Assembly (NCBI GenBank): GCA_015272325.1
Contig: JACYLU010000028.1
Location: 124,001 to 188,000, forward strand
Direction of reading: 5' to 3'
Source: Synechococcales cyanobacterium C42_A2020_086
GTDB taxonomy: Bacteria; Cyanobacteriota; Cyanobacteriia; Elainellales; Elainellaceae
DNA length: 64,000 bases
The position numbers and the translations under genes are program-made. Position 1 is the first letter of the stretch. Each line of letters begins with the position of its first letter. Below, one piece after another: positions 53,049 through 61,482 of the stretch. The notes beneath the pieces were generated by a model. That model was not told the DNA's origin, did not search any database, and saw nothing but the letters and a program-made list of their open reading frames with translations.

Positions 53049-53087
53049 CCTAAAGGAGCCTCAGAATCACGTTCGATCCGTTCTGTA

Positions 53088-53105
53088 TTGATCATCTTGA
53101 TCATC
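53088..53105. repeat. 9-bp exact tandem duplication ending at a start codon
   Basis: TTGATCATC occurs twice and is followed directly by ATG (53106) of the FMN-binding protein, so it occupies the place of the ribosome-binding site. The nearest AGGAG (53054-53058) is about 50 bases away. Confidence 0.85.
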
Positions 53106-53726
53106 ATGTCTGCCCTGCCCCTGGCACCCTGGCGTTCGCCGCTGGCCCGCGCTCTGCATCTCAATCGCTCTTTGGTGTATGCCCGCTATGTGCAGCTAGC
53201 AACGGTGCGGGCCGACGGCCGCCCGGCCAATCGCACGATCGTATTTCGCGGCTTTTTGCCAGATAATCAGCTCAAGTTCATCACCGATGCCCGCAGCGAA
53301 AAAGTAGAGCAGATGACTCACCAAGCCTGGGGCGAAGTCTGCTGGTATTTCCCGAAATCGCGAGAGCAGTTCCGCCTGCTGGGTCGGTTGCAGCTCGTTC
53401 AGGCGGACGAACCAGATCCCGCTTTAGCCGCCGCTCGCCAGTCGCAATGGCAAGACCTGTCTGACGCGGCCCGGCTGCAATTTGCCTGGCCCGATCCCGG
53501 TCAATCCCGAGCGGCTGCTAGCGCCTTTACGCCCTCCGCACCCGATCCGCTGCATCCTCTCTCGAACTTTTGTCTACTGCTGCTCTGCCCGGTTCAAGTG
53601 GATCATCTAGAGCTGCGCGGCGATCCGCAAAACCGCACCCGCTACGACCAGCAAATAGCCACTGCAACCTCTAAGGACTCTGCTGCTGCCTCTCACCATT
53701 GGACCGTGACTGCTGTGAATCCCTGA
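53106..53726 (+). CDS. FMN-binding pyridoxamine 5'-phosphate oxidase-like protein (Alr4036 type)
   Basis: 206 residues. The start LAPWRSPLARALHLNRSLVY and the strands YVQLATVRADGRPANRTIVF, then FITDARSEKVEQM, EVCWYFPKSREQFRLLG and DHLELRG fit the Alr4036-type FMN-binding split-barrel family. True PdxH has a different C-terminal motif, so I do not call it pyridoxal synthesis. A Leu/Ala-rich C-terminal insert (about 100-150) precedes the last strands. It follows the LuxR gene by 57 bases and may join its transcript. Confidence 0.85.
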   Translation: MSALPLAPWRSPLARALHLNRSLVYARYVQLATVRADGRPANRTIVFRGFLPDNQLKFITDARSEKVEQMTHQAWGEVCWYFPKSREQFRLLGRLQLVQADEPDPALAAARQSQWQDLSDAARLQFAWPDPGQSRAAASAFTPSAPDPLHPLSNFCLLLLCPVQVDHLELRGDPQNRTRYDQQIATATSKDSAAASHHWTVTAVNP

Positions 53727-53915
53727 TGTTAAGACGCAAGGCTGGCACCAGAGCCGTGGAGCGACTCTGGACGAAAAGCATGATTTAGGCAACGCATTCG
53801 TTAGGATAGGTAGCAGTGGCTAGCAGCCAATGAGAAATTTCAGCGTCATTAGTGGCGTTGCACTCTGGATCGCACGTTGAAACGCCCAGTGGGCTAATGT
53901 GGTTAGGATGGCGAT

Positions 53916-55085
53916 ATGTCGGCATTTGCATCAAGTTCCGCTTCAATTCCTGCGCTAGATTCCAATCCGGCCGCCCCGCCGACGATGAGGGACACGGTCA
54001 CTCCGCCGTTGCTTGGTCGCTCGTTGCCAGAGCTAACGGCTTGGGTGAAGCAGCAGGGGCAACCCGACTATCGCGGTAAGCAGCTTCATCAGTGGATTTA
54101 TCAGCAAGGGGCGCGTTCTCTGAGCGAGATTTCGGTGTTTCCCAAGCAGTGGCGAGCAGCAGTTGCCGATATCCCGATTGGTCGGTCAAAACTGCACTAC
54201 CGCTCAGAAGCATCCGATGGCACCGTTAAGTTCTTGCTGCAGCTTGCCGATGGGCAGATTGTGGAAACCGTTGGCATCCCTACCTTCAAGCGGGAAAGCG
54301 GCAAAACTCGTCCTCGCCAATTAGCCGCTTCCAACCCGGCAGAGCGCTTGATCGACCGGCTCACCGTCTGTGTGTCATCTCAGGTGGGCTGCCCGATGGC
54401 TTGCGACTTCTGCGCCACAGGAAAGGGTGGCTTCCAGCGCAATTTGGCAACTCATGAAATTGTGGATCAGGTGTTGACGGTGCAGGAAGATTTTGGCGAA
54501 CGCGTCAGCAATATTGTCTTTATGGGCATGGGTGAACCGCTACTGAACCTAGATGCTGTGCTGGGGGCGGTCCGCTCGCTGAATCAAGATATCGGCATTG
54601 GGCAACGCTCGATCACGATTTCCACGGTTGGCATTCCTGGGCGGATTCGCCGCTTGGCCGAGCAGCAGTTGCAAGTGACGCTGGCGATCAGCCTGCACGC
54701 CTCGAATCAGGCGTTGCGAGAGCAGCTCATTCCTAGCGCTAGAGCCTATCCCCTTACCGCTCTGCTCGACGAATGCCGCGAATATGTGCAGATCACCGGG
54801 CGGCGCGTCACCTTCGAGTACATTTTGCTGGCGGAATTAAACGATCGCCCAGAACATGCGATTGAGCTAGCCGAGCATCTGCGCGGTTTTCAGAGTCATG
54901 TCAATTTGATTCCCTACAACCCGATTCAGGAAGTAGACTATCAGCGCCCCAACGAGCACCGGATTCAAAGCTTCGTAGCGCTGCTAAAAGAGCGGCATAT
55001 CGCGGTGAGTGTGCGGCGGTCCCGAGGGTTGGAGCGGGATGCAGCTTGCGGGCAACTTCGAGCCTCCCAAATTCAGCTTGTTTAA
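53916..55085 (+). CDS. rlmN: 23S rRNA (adenine2503-C2)-methyltransferase RlmN
   Basis: Radical-SAM enzyme that methylates A2503 of 23S rRNA (and A37 of some tRNAs). 389 residues; the CX3CX2C cluster motif is CPMACDFC in a typical context ([17 protein letters not shown]), then GMGEPLLN and LAISLHASN, and the C-terminal Cys that forms the methyl-cysteine lies in [19 protein letters not shown] lies five bases before the ATG at 53916. The N-terminal 25 residues are Ser/Ala/Pro-rich and dispensable-looking; ATG 53985 is an alternative. Confidence 0.96.
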   Translation: MSAFASSSASIPALDSNPAAPPTMRDTVTPPLLGRSLPELTAWVKQQGQPDYRGKQLHQWIYQQGARSLSEISVFPKQWRAAVADIPIGRSKLHYRSEASDGTVKFLLQLADGQIVETVGIPTFKRESGKTRPRQLAASNPAERLIDRLTVCVSSQVGCPMACDFCATGKGGFQRNLATHEIVDQVLTVQEDFGERVSNIVFMGMGEPLLNLDAVLGAVRSLNQDIGIGQRSITISTVGIPGRIRRLAEQQLQVTLAISLHASNQALREQLIPSARAYPLTALLDECREYVQITGRRVTFEYILLAELNDRPEHAIELAEHLRGFQSHVNLIPYNPIQEVDYQRPNEHRIQSFVALLKERHIAVSVRRSRGLERDAACGQLRASQIQLV

Positions 55086-55097
55086 TTCAGCTTGTCT
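55070..55097. repeat. 14-bp tandem duplication covering the rlmN stop codon
   Basis: AATTCAGCTTGTTT (55070-55083) and AATTCAGCTTGTCT (55084-55097) differ at one position. The first copy codes the last residues of RlmN (IQLV) and the stop begins at its end, so the duplication is mostly downstream of the gene. Confidence 0.85.
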
Positions 55098-55180
55098 AAT
55101 AGGATGCCTACAAGTAGGCCCACTCTACGGGTGAAGTGTTGCCGTCGATCTTAAATGTCTACTGTCTACCTGCTGCCTAC

Positions 55181-55501
55181 CTACCCGATTGAAATAATTT
55201 TGCCACCCGTCGTTTGCTCAATGTCAGCAGAACTCAATTTAAAGACCGCATTTGGTGTGCCTGCGGCTGCCCATAGTTCCTCATACTGAAGCAGATCTTC
55301 ATCGATGTAAGTTTCGATCGACTCTGTGTGCCCGACTGAAGGAACACCCCCAATCACAAATCCAGTTTTCTCCCGCACAAAATCAGCCGTTGCTTTCTCG
55401 ATCGGTTCCGTCACAATTTCGCTGATGCGTTTCTCGTTAACCCGATTGGTACCACTCGCAAGCACCAGAATCGGCTTACTGAACGAACTGTCAGTTGAGT
55501 T
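55181..55501 (-). pseudogene. ybaK: YbaK/EbsC-type aminoacyl-tRNA deacylase, N-terminus missing
   Basis: The frame is open from a TGA at 55502-55504 to 55181. The residues FSKPILVLASGTNRVNEKRI and FVREKTGFVIGGVPSVGH are typical of the C-terminal two thirds of YbaK-type deacylases, which normally have about 150-160 residues. The first 50-60 residues (with the start) are absent, and the next gene begins only 27 bases further. The only start is a GTG at 55465 within the conserved part, so I read it as a truncated pseudogene. Confidence 0.75.
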
Positions 55502-55527
55502 TCAGGGCGAACAACGGATGAGAGGCA

Positions 55528-55731
55528 CTAGGAAACCAACGGGCGGGCGAATAACCCTGGCGCATAGGCTTCGATGACTTTCCCCGTTTGGGAACAAGTA
55601 ATCATCAGGTAGTCGCAGGCATGACACTGAGTCTGGGTGAGTTGATGAGTCAATAAATAGTGGCGTTCGGCTGGATTACCACAATTAGGACAACGAACAA
55701 TGTGCAGGGTTTGTGCTTCAGTCGTTTGCAT
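55528..55731 (-). CDS. Small zinc-ribbon protein
   Basis: 67 residues with two metal-binding Cys pairs: VRCPNCGNPAERHYL and TQCHACDYLMITCS, and the ending GKVIEAYAPGLF. Cyanobacteria encode a conserved family of this type, sometimes misnamed as a PriA helicase. The function is unknown, but zinc-ribbons of this size usually bind nucleic acid or act as scaffold. It lies just upstream of the truncated ybaK. Confidence 0.8.
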   Translation of the reverse strand: MQTTEAQTLHIVRCPNCGNPAERHYLLTHQLTQTQCHACDYLMITCSQTGKVIEAYAPGLFARPLVS

Positions 55732-56118
55732 TTCAAAGGGGCCTCAAAAGAACGAATTTTTCTAAAAATCAACATGCGAATGGGGTGCATGTTCGTTGAA
55801 TCAAACAACAAACTTGCAACAAAAATAACGAAGTTAAAGCCTGAAGATTACAGGATTAGCTTAGAATTCCTCGCTATTACGGCAAATTCATAAGCAGTAC
55901 AGATAACTTAATCATGTCAGTCTTCCTAAGCGGTGATAGTGAAGAAACGATGAATTCTGGATAGGGATCGGGGAAATAAAGGATAGTCTCAATTTAAGAA
56001 TTTTTTAAGGTAGGAGTATCTCTCTAGAGACGGGTCCTTCCTTTGTACGATTGAATGTCATCAATATCTCTTATTTTTAGATTTTCTTTATCTATCTTTA
56101 TCTGTGATAGAAGCGCGC
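55732..56118. other. Intergenic region, nothing recognised
   Basis: About 385 AT-rich bases upstream of the zinc-ribbon gene and downstream of the SpoIIM-like gene. A plus-strand frame (55660-55893) overlaps the zinc-ribbon start and is not accepted. A T/A-rich stretch at 56060-56110 (TTTATCTATCTTTATCTG) repeats TTTATCT units. Confidence 0.5.
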
Positions 56119-57081
56119 CTATAACACTTCCGGAGGACGCTGGCGGAAGTACGTCATCAGACCCATGAATAGAATGACGCCTACAACATAGTTGATCCAA
56201 TCTGGAATAGCTGGATTAGGTGAGACAAATCCTTCAATGATGCCCGCTATCACCAGCAGCGGCACAATCCCAAACACAAGCTGAGCAGCCTGCTGCCCCT
56301 GTTGCCTTAGCGCATCGAGGCGGCGATAGCGACCGGGAAACAACACCGCTTGAGCTAGCAAAAAACCAGCCCCGGCCGCCAAAAAAATGGCTGGCAGCTC
56401 CAGCGCTCCATGGGGAAATACAAACGCCCAAAATGGGTATGCCAGATGATTCTGCCCCACCAGTGCCCCAATTGCGCCGATCAGAATCCCATTTAACAAC
56501 ACCACGTAGAGTGTCAGCAGTCCGGCAGGGATGCCTCCGACAACGGCAGCAAAGGACACCTGAATGTTGTTCACCATGATGCTAGTCGAGGCAAACGGCT
56601 CGATACCAACGATGTTTCCAGTCCACAGCTCTTGGCGGTCGCGCACCTGCTCGATCAAGTCCGGCGGCACAATCAGCTCTAGAAACGTCGGGTCTTGCCA
56701 GGCAAACCACCAGCTCACGCTTGTTGCGGCTATAAACAGCGTTGTCGCCAAGGCAATGGCCCCACGCGACTGTTGCACCACCGCCGGAAACCCCCAGCGA
56801 TAAAACTGCCAGACCGCTCGCCACTCCTGATGTCTTGACCCTTGGTAGATCTGGGTATAGCTGCGGGCTGTTAAGCTTTGCAGGTTCTGTACAATCACAG
56901 TGCTGACCTGCTGCGTGCGGGCCCGCGCCAGATCCGCTGAAACCGAACGATATAAACTTGCCAGAGCTTGAATTTCCTCTGCTTGCAGCGAGCGCAACCC
57001 CCGACCTTCGGCTTGCTTGAGCAACTGATCCAACTGTCTCCAGCTCTGCTCGCGGCGGGCTATCCAGCGCTGTACGTTCAT
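56119..57081 (-). CDS. SpoIIM-like multi-pass membrane protein
   Basis: 320 residues. A soluble, helical N-terminus (about 1-105) with WIARREQSWRQLDQLLKQ and SVSADLARAR is followed by five or six membrane segments, including GGIPAGLLTLYVVLLNGI and FVFPHGALELPAIFLA with the HGxLE-type patch typical of the SpoIIM/DUF95 family. The family is named after a sporulation protein but is widespread; its role in cyanobacteria is unknown. It is divergent from a membrane-protein/RDD pair, a linkage often seen for SpoIIM and RDD genes. Confidence 0.88.
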   Translation of the reverse strand: MNVQRWIARREQSWRQLDQLLKQAEGRGLRSLQAEEIQALASLYRSVSADLARARTQQVSTVIVQNLQSLTARSYTQIYQGSRHQEWRAVWQFYRWGFPAVVQQSRGAIALATTLFIAATSVSWWFAWQDPTFLELIVPPDLIEQVRDRQELWTGNIVGIEPFASTSIMVNNIQVSFAAVVGGIPAGLLTLYVVLLNGILIGAIGALVGQNHLAYPFWAFVFPHGALELPAIFLAAGAGFLLAQAVLFPGRYRRLDALRQQGQQAAQLVFGIVPLLVIAGIIEGFVSPNPAIPDWINYVVGVILFMGLMTYFRQRPPEVL

Positions 57082-57335
57082 AAAACTTTGCCAATGATGG
57101 AGTCTGCTTCCAGCCTAGTTTAGGATGGAACTCCCTATAGATTAGCGGTACGGTTAATAACGAGGCGAGAGCACTGCTCCATCGCGATGGGTAGATTTGG
57201 CTCTCTTCAGTTCCGCCTTGATTGCAGAAATGAACGAAAGTCCTAACGGAACTGCAGACAGCAGCCCCTTAGAACGGGCAGGCGAGCGGTATTGATCACG
57301 GCATTTATCACAATGATTAACACTGGAGAATAACA

Positions 57336-58325
57336 ATGGCTCTAAGTTCTGATCCTCAAGGATCGATTCGACCGCTGAGCGCAGGAAATGTAGTCAGTGC
57401 AGGGTTACGGCTGTATAGCAGCCATTTCTCCCAGTATTTCGGGGTGGCGATGGTGGCGACCCTGTGGATTTTGCTGCCCATTTTGCTGCTCGCGCTGCTG
57501 GTGGGTTTTTTTGTTGTGGTGCGAGATTATGACGGTCTGTTGGGATTACTGGTTCCAGCCTGGATTGTGCTGCTGCTCTACTGTAGCGGCAAGTATCTAG
57601 CAGGCTCAGCGGCTATTTCCCGGCTGGCCTACGGCGAGCTAATTCACCACCCCGAATCGGCTCGCGACGCCAATCGCTATACCCAGTCGCGCCTGTGGGG
57701 GTTTGTGGCAATTGGGCTATTGCTGGGACTGCTATACACTGCCGTTGCGCTCGGCTTTTATTTCGTCGTGGCGGTGGTTGCGATTGCACTGCTGATTGCC
57801 TTGGGAGGATTTGCCGCGTTGCAGGGCGGCTCCTTTGAGCAGGCTCTAGCCAATGATCCGCTAGTAGCGGCTAGCCTTGTGCTGCTGGTGCTCGCGGTGA
57901 TTGTCTGCGCAATTCTGCTGTTTTCCTGGATCAGTGCTCGCGTTGCGGTGGCAGAGCTACCCTTAGCCATTGAGTCAGAGATCGGCGCTAGCCGTTCGAT
58001 TGGTCGCAGTTGGGAATTGACTCAGAAGCATGCCTGGCGAATTGTCTTGATTCTCTTTATCACTTTCCTGATTACGCTGCCGCTACAAATCCTGGCGCAA
58101 ATCATCAGCTCGTTGCTGCAGGCGGTCCTAACTGTCACGATTCCCCCGGATTCGGCGCTATTTACCGGCGTTACTCTGCTGATCAGCTACATCATCGGGC
58201 TGGCGTCTGGGGTGTTTTTGTTACCGCTGTGGCAAGCAATCAAAGCCGTGATCTACTACGATTTGCGCAGCCGCCGCGAAGGGTTAGATTTGCAGTTGCG
58301 TGACCGACCGAGCGAGTCGATCTAG
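57336..58325 (+). CDS. Multi-pass membrane protein
   Basis: 329 residues with about six long hydrophobic segments and a start IRPLSAGNVVSAGLRLYSSH typical of a cyanobacterial family of uncharacterised membrane proteins, resembling the membrane domain of glycerophosphodiester phosphodiesterases or DUF975. EIGASRSIGRSWELTQKHAW is a conserved loop. GGAG precedes the ATG by eight bases. The RDD gene follows after 66 bases; the two look like an operon, with SpoIIM divergent. Confidence 0.78.
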   Translation: MALSSDPQGSIRPLSAGNVVSAGLRLYSSHFSQYFGVAMVATLWILLPILLLALLVGFFVVVRDYDGLLGLLVPAWIVLLLYCSGKYLAGSAAISRLAYGELIHHPESARDANRYTQSRLWGFVAIGLLLGLLYTAVALGFYFVVAVVAIALLIALGGFAALQGGSFEQALANDPLVAASLVLLVLAVIVCAILLFSWISARVAVAELPLAIESEIGASRSIGRSWELTQKHAWRIVLILFITFLITLPLQILAQIISSLLQAVLTVTIPPDSALFTGVTLLISYIIGLASGVFLLPLWQAIKAVIYYDLRSRREGLDLQLRDRPSESI

Positions 58326-58391
58326 CTTCCTTGCCTGTCGCTCTACGAATCATTGCCTGATCAACCATGCCGACCGAATGGCAACACCACC

Positions 58392-59183
58392 ATGTCGCTG
58401 TTTAAGCAGATCAAAGTCCTGACGCCCGAAAGTGTCGAGCTAGAATTTACCCTGGCCGGCATTGGCAGCCGGGCCTTGGCGTTGGTAATTGACTACCAGC
58501 TCTTGGCCGTGAGCTTGATTCTGTTCTGGATCCTGTGGGACTTCTTCACTCGCCGGCTGCTTGAGCTGCTCGATACGCTCGACGTCAACTACAGCCAAGT
58601 GCCGATCTGGCTTGCTGCGATTGCGTTTCTGGTTACCTATATTCTCTATACCGGTTACTTTGTCTACTTTGAAGTGGTGTGGCAGGGGCAGACTCCGGGC
58701 AAACGCTTCGCCAAAATTCGCGTGATCCGCGATAACGGTACGCCTGTTGGGTTGGCATCTGCAACGCTACGTTCGCTGCTGCGCCCCCTAGACGATCTCA
58801 TCTTTATCGGTGCTTTTTTGATCTTTTGGGGACGTCAGGAAAAACGACTGGGTGATCTCATTGCCGGTACGCTGGTGATCCAGGAGGAGCGCCCTACGGT
58901 TCAAACTGCCTTGACGGTTTCGGATGCCGCAACTGCTCTAGCGACCGAGCTGCCTCAACTGACCGAGCTATCGCGACTGCAACCCGACGATTTTGCTATC
59001 GTCAGCGAGTTTTTGAGGCGGCGGCCAAGTATGTCTGCTCAGGGACGAGCGAAACTCAGTCGCAAGTTAGCCGACGAAATTCAGCAGATTCTACGTCTAG
59101 AGCAGCTCCCAGACGGTGCCACTGCCGATCTCTTTCTAGAAGCGGTGTATCTTGCCTACCAAAACAACTTTCCCACCTACTAG
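58392..59183 (+). CDS. RDD-family membrane protein
   Basis: 263 residues from ATG 58392. The RDD domain (about 10-160) has ESVELEFTLAGIGSRALALV, then IDYQLLAVS (the R..D..D pattern of the family), and VWQGQTPGKRFAKIRVIRDN, ending KRLGDLIAGTLVI. The C-terminal 90 residues are soluble and helical (SRLQPDDFAIVSEFLRRRPS). RDD proteins often go with SpoIIM-like proteins; some act as antiporters, but the family role is open. The 3' end overlaps the convergent crr7 gene by four bases. Confidence 0.87.
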   Translation: MSLFKQIKVLTPESVELEFTLAGIGSRALALVIDYQLLAVSLILFWILWDFFTRRLLELLDTLDVNYSQVPIWLAAIAFLVTYILYTGYFVYFEVVWQGQTPGKRFAKIRVIRDNGTPVGLASATLRSLLRPLDDLIFIGAFLIFWGRQEKRLGDLIAGTLVIQEERPTVQTALTVSDAATALATELPQLTELSRLQPDDFAIVSEFLRRRPSMSAQGRAKLSRKLADEIQQILRLEQLPDGATADLFLEAVYLAYQNNFPTY

Positions 59184-59443
59184 CGCCCTTTCTCTAACCG
59201 AATGACATACCATTGCAAAAACTCTCCAGGACCTAGATCCAGCTCGCAAACTGTATCGATCAGCGATTGCGCCTGAGCCTCAACCGAATTCAGCGCTTGC
59301 AGATCGGCCGGCAAGTCGTCCTGGCGCTGGCTAAGAATGCCCTTTAGCTTGTCCAGCAGTTCTGCTGCCGAGAGAATTTGCTCGGGCTGGTTTGGCTCCA
59401 GCACAACGAAGGCATCCTCCTGGTACATGATGGAATCTGCCAT
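59180..59443 (-). CDS. crr7: CRR7-type NDH assembly/stability factor
   Basis: 87 residues from ATG 59443. The sequence MYQEDAFVVLEPNQPEQILS, then LLDKLKGILSQRQDDLP and LDLGPGEFLQWYVIRLEK matches the CRR7 (DUF3571) family as I remember it. In plants CRR7 is required for the chloroplast NDH complex in cyclic electron flow; a role in cyanobacterial NDH-1 is inferred. The stop overlaps the RDD stop. It follows pdhA by 15 bases on the same strand, so the two are likely one transcript. Confidence 0.72.
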   Translation of the reverse strand: MADSIMYQEDAFVVLEPNQPEQILSAAELLDKLKGILSQRQDDLPADLQALNSVEAQAQSLIDTVCELDLGPGEFLQWYVIRLEKGR

Positions 59444-59458
59444 AGTCAAGTCCTGCCT

Positions 59459-60490
59459 CTATTCGTCTTCGGCAAATACAAAGCGATACAGCTCGCTGGC
59501 ATCAGGTTCTGGGCTTTCCTGGGCAAATTTAACCGCATCATCAATCACTTCTTGAATGTGATGATCGATGGCTTTCAGCTCTTCGGCATCGGTGAGCTGT
59601 TTGTCGATCAGATAGTTTGCCAGTTTCTTGATTGGGTCACGCGCTAACCAAAGCTCCTTTTCGGTTTTTGAGCGCAGCTCATCGGGATCGGCCAGCGAGT
59701 GCCCCCGGAAGCGGTACGTCAGGCATTCAATCAACGTGGGGCCTTCACCGGCTCGGGCACGGGCTACAGCTTCCTGAGCAACAGTGCGAACCGCCAGGAC
59801 ATCCATGCCATCTACTTCGATGCCAGGCATACCAAAGACACTAGCCTTCTTGTAAATTTCGGGTTGCGAGGTCGCTCGTTCATGGGCCATACCGATGGCC
59901 CACTTATTATTCTCTACTACAAAAATGATCGGCAGACTCCACAGAGCAGCCATGTTCAGGCACTCAAAGAACTGCCCGTTATTGGTAGTGCCATCGCCGA
60001 AGAAGGCCGCAGTCACCTGATCTGCCGATGCGTCACCCATCACTTCGCGGCGATATTTGCTTTGAAAGGCGGCACCCAGAGCTACGGGAATGCCTTCTCC
60101 AATAAAAGCGTAGCCGCCTAGCAGCTTGTGCTCGGCAGAAAACAAGTGCATGGAACCGCCCCGTCCCTTGCTGCACCCAGTTGCCTTACCAAAGAGTTCG
60201 GCCATGACGTTACGAGCCGGCACCCCTACGCTAAGTGCATGGACGTGATCACGATAGGTACTGCACACGTAGTCCTCGCCAGGGCGCATGGACTGGATGA
60301 CGCCGGTGGAGACGGCCTCTTGACCGTTATAGAGGTGGACAAAGCCGAACATCTTACCGCGATAGTACATCTCGGCGCATTTGTCCTCGAAAAATCGCCC
60401 GAGCACCATGTCTTCGTAGAGGCGAAGTCCTTCCTCCCGAGTGATAGGGGCAATTGACGGCAGTGTGGGGATGGCTCGTTCCTGCATCAT
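59459..60490 (-). CDS. pdhA: Pyruvate dehydrogenase E1 component, alpha subunit
   Basis: Thiamine-diphosphate enzyme that, with the beta subunit, decarboxylates pyruvate for acetyl-CoA synthesis. The 343 residues show [20 protein letters not shown], then [20 protein letters not shown] and the thiamine-binding motif [34 protein letters not shown], and the phosphorylation-loop region [21 protein letters not shown] start at ATG 60490 (60487 also possible), with AAGGA upstream. The beta subunit is not in the window. Confidence 0.96.
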   Translation of the reverse strand: MMQERAIPTLPSIAPITREEGLRLYEDMVLGRFFEDKCAEMYYRGKMFGFVHLYNGQEAVSTGVIQSMRPGEDYVCSTYRDHVHALSVGVPARNVMAELFGKATGCSKGRGGSMHLFSAEHKLLGGYAFIGEGIPVALGAAFQSKYRREVMGDASADQVTAAFFGDGTTNNGQFFECLNMAALWSLPIIFVVENNKWAIGMAHERATSQPEIYKKASVFGMPGIEVDGMDVLAVRTVAQEAVARARAGEGPTLIECLTYRFRGHSLADPDELRSKTEKELWLARDPIKKLANYLIDKQLTDAEELKAIDHHIQEVIDDAVKFAQESPEPDASELYRFVFAEDE

Positions 60491-60882
60491 GAATGGGCGT
60501 ATCCTTAAGGGCAAGAAAAAGGGCAAGAGGGCATTAGTCTGGTTATAGCCTGCAAAATGCGGATCGCAAACTACGGCGCAGTTTTAGATATTAACAAGAT
60601 TTCAGATCGCAAATCTACCCATAACCATCGATCTGGCAGCCAGGAGCGGTGTAGGATGGGAAGGACAGTCAGGGTGCCCTTACCTGAGTTTTCCACTTTT
60701 GGCGGAATATAGTTTGAGATTGCTGTCTTTGAAGCTATTGTCTAGGTGCACTTCTATGGGCTGCCGTAGGGCTGTCATATTACGCTCCTCAGGTTTACCC
60801 AACCGCTTGTGGCTAGGTTTGGCTGCAATTGAAACAGGATTGAAACAGGTTAGATTGCTTCAGAACTGTGGTTCAGATTTAG
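60491..60882. promoter_or_regulatory. pdhA promoter region with an 11-bp tandem duplication
   Basis: About 390 bases upstream of pdhA and of the small hypothetical gene. ATTGAAACAGG occurs twice at 60828-60838 and 60839-60849. I cannot place a promoter. Confidence 0.5.
60828..60849. repeat. 11-bp exact tandem duplication
   Basis: ATTGAAACAGG occurs twice head to tail 34 bases before the small hypothetical frame. Confidence 0.85.
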
Positions 60883-61092
60883 GTGCTCAAACTCAGGACA
60901 CTCTGGAGGCAGGCGACTGGAGAGCAACGGCTGGAGGCAACACTGCCCAACCGTATAGAAACTTTAAAGTTTTTAATCGATTTGCTCCCATCTAACTGGA
61001 TTGAAATTAGTTACAATCTACCGGCCTGCCGACGGGTGCTCGTCGAGGCTGGTCATTATCGTCTGAACGAGCTGTTCTTGGTGATGCTCTGA
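60883..61092 (+). CDS. Possible small protein, family unknown
   Basis: 69 codons from GTG 60883, directly after an in-frame TAG. The residues are protein-like and balanced (LWRQATGEQRLEATLPNRIE, then FLIDLLPSNWIEISYNLPAC and RRVLVEAGHYRLNELFLVML), unlike the shadow frames nearby. No ribosome-binding site precedes the GTG, so it may be a small gene or a remnant. I do not recognise the family; it is soluble and has one Cys. Confidence 0.45.
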   Translation: MLKLRTLWRQATGEQRLEATLPNRIETLKFLIDLLPSNWIEISYNLPACRRVLVEAGHYRLNELFLVML

Positions 61093-61482
61093 ATTTAACC
61101 GGTGCCGCCAGAATGGATTGCAGCCAGGATGAATGGAGGTTATGGTCCGCAATGATGGATAAATTACTGCGCGTAACGGGGGGTTGCACTTCTTGAAAGT
61201 CCGACGTATAAAGCAGGGTAAGCCGGACTGCAGCCGCTCGCCAGCGGTTCGCTGGTCTGCCCTCTTTGCCCATGCGTTTTCAGCAGTCGTAATCAATATC
61301 AATACCGTTCGATACCGTGAGACGGGTCTGACCGAAAGGAGTTTGACAGAAGCGTTCTGGACGCTCTGAACTGGGTGCTTAGATGATTGAGCAACCGCTG
61401 TTTTGATAGGCGGCAATTGCGCACTTGTGCGCCACCTGGGGGTAAACGTTTGATGTAGCTTATCAGTACTTAGTTGCGGGGG
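61093..61482. other. Intergenic region before ftn2
   Basis: About 390 bases. The only long open frame (61018-61416, minus strand) is Arg/Ser/Thr-rich, overlaps the small gene and has no supporting signal. Nothing else is recognised. The end is G-rich and gives the ftn2 ribosome-binding site (TGCGGGGGATGGGG). Confidence 0.45.

Noticed and set aside
61018-61416. 132-codon minus-strand frame upstream of ftn2
   Set aside because: Composition is Arg/Ser/Thr-rich without pattern, no ribosome-binding site, and it overlaps a more protein-like plus-strand frame.
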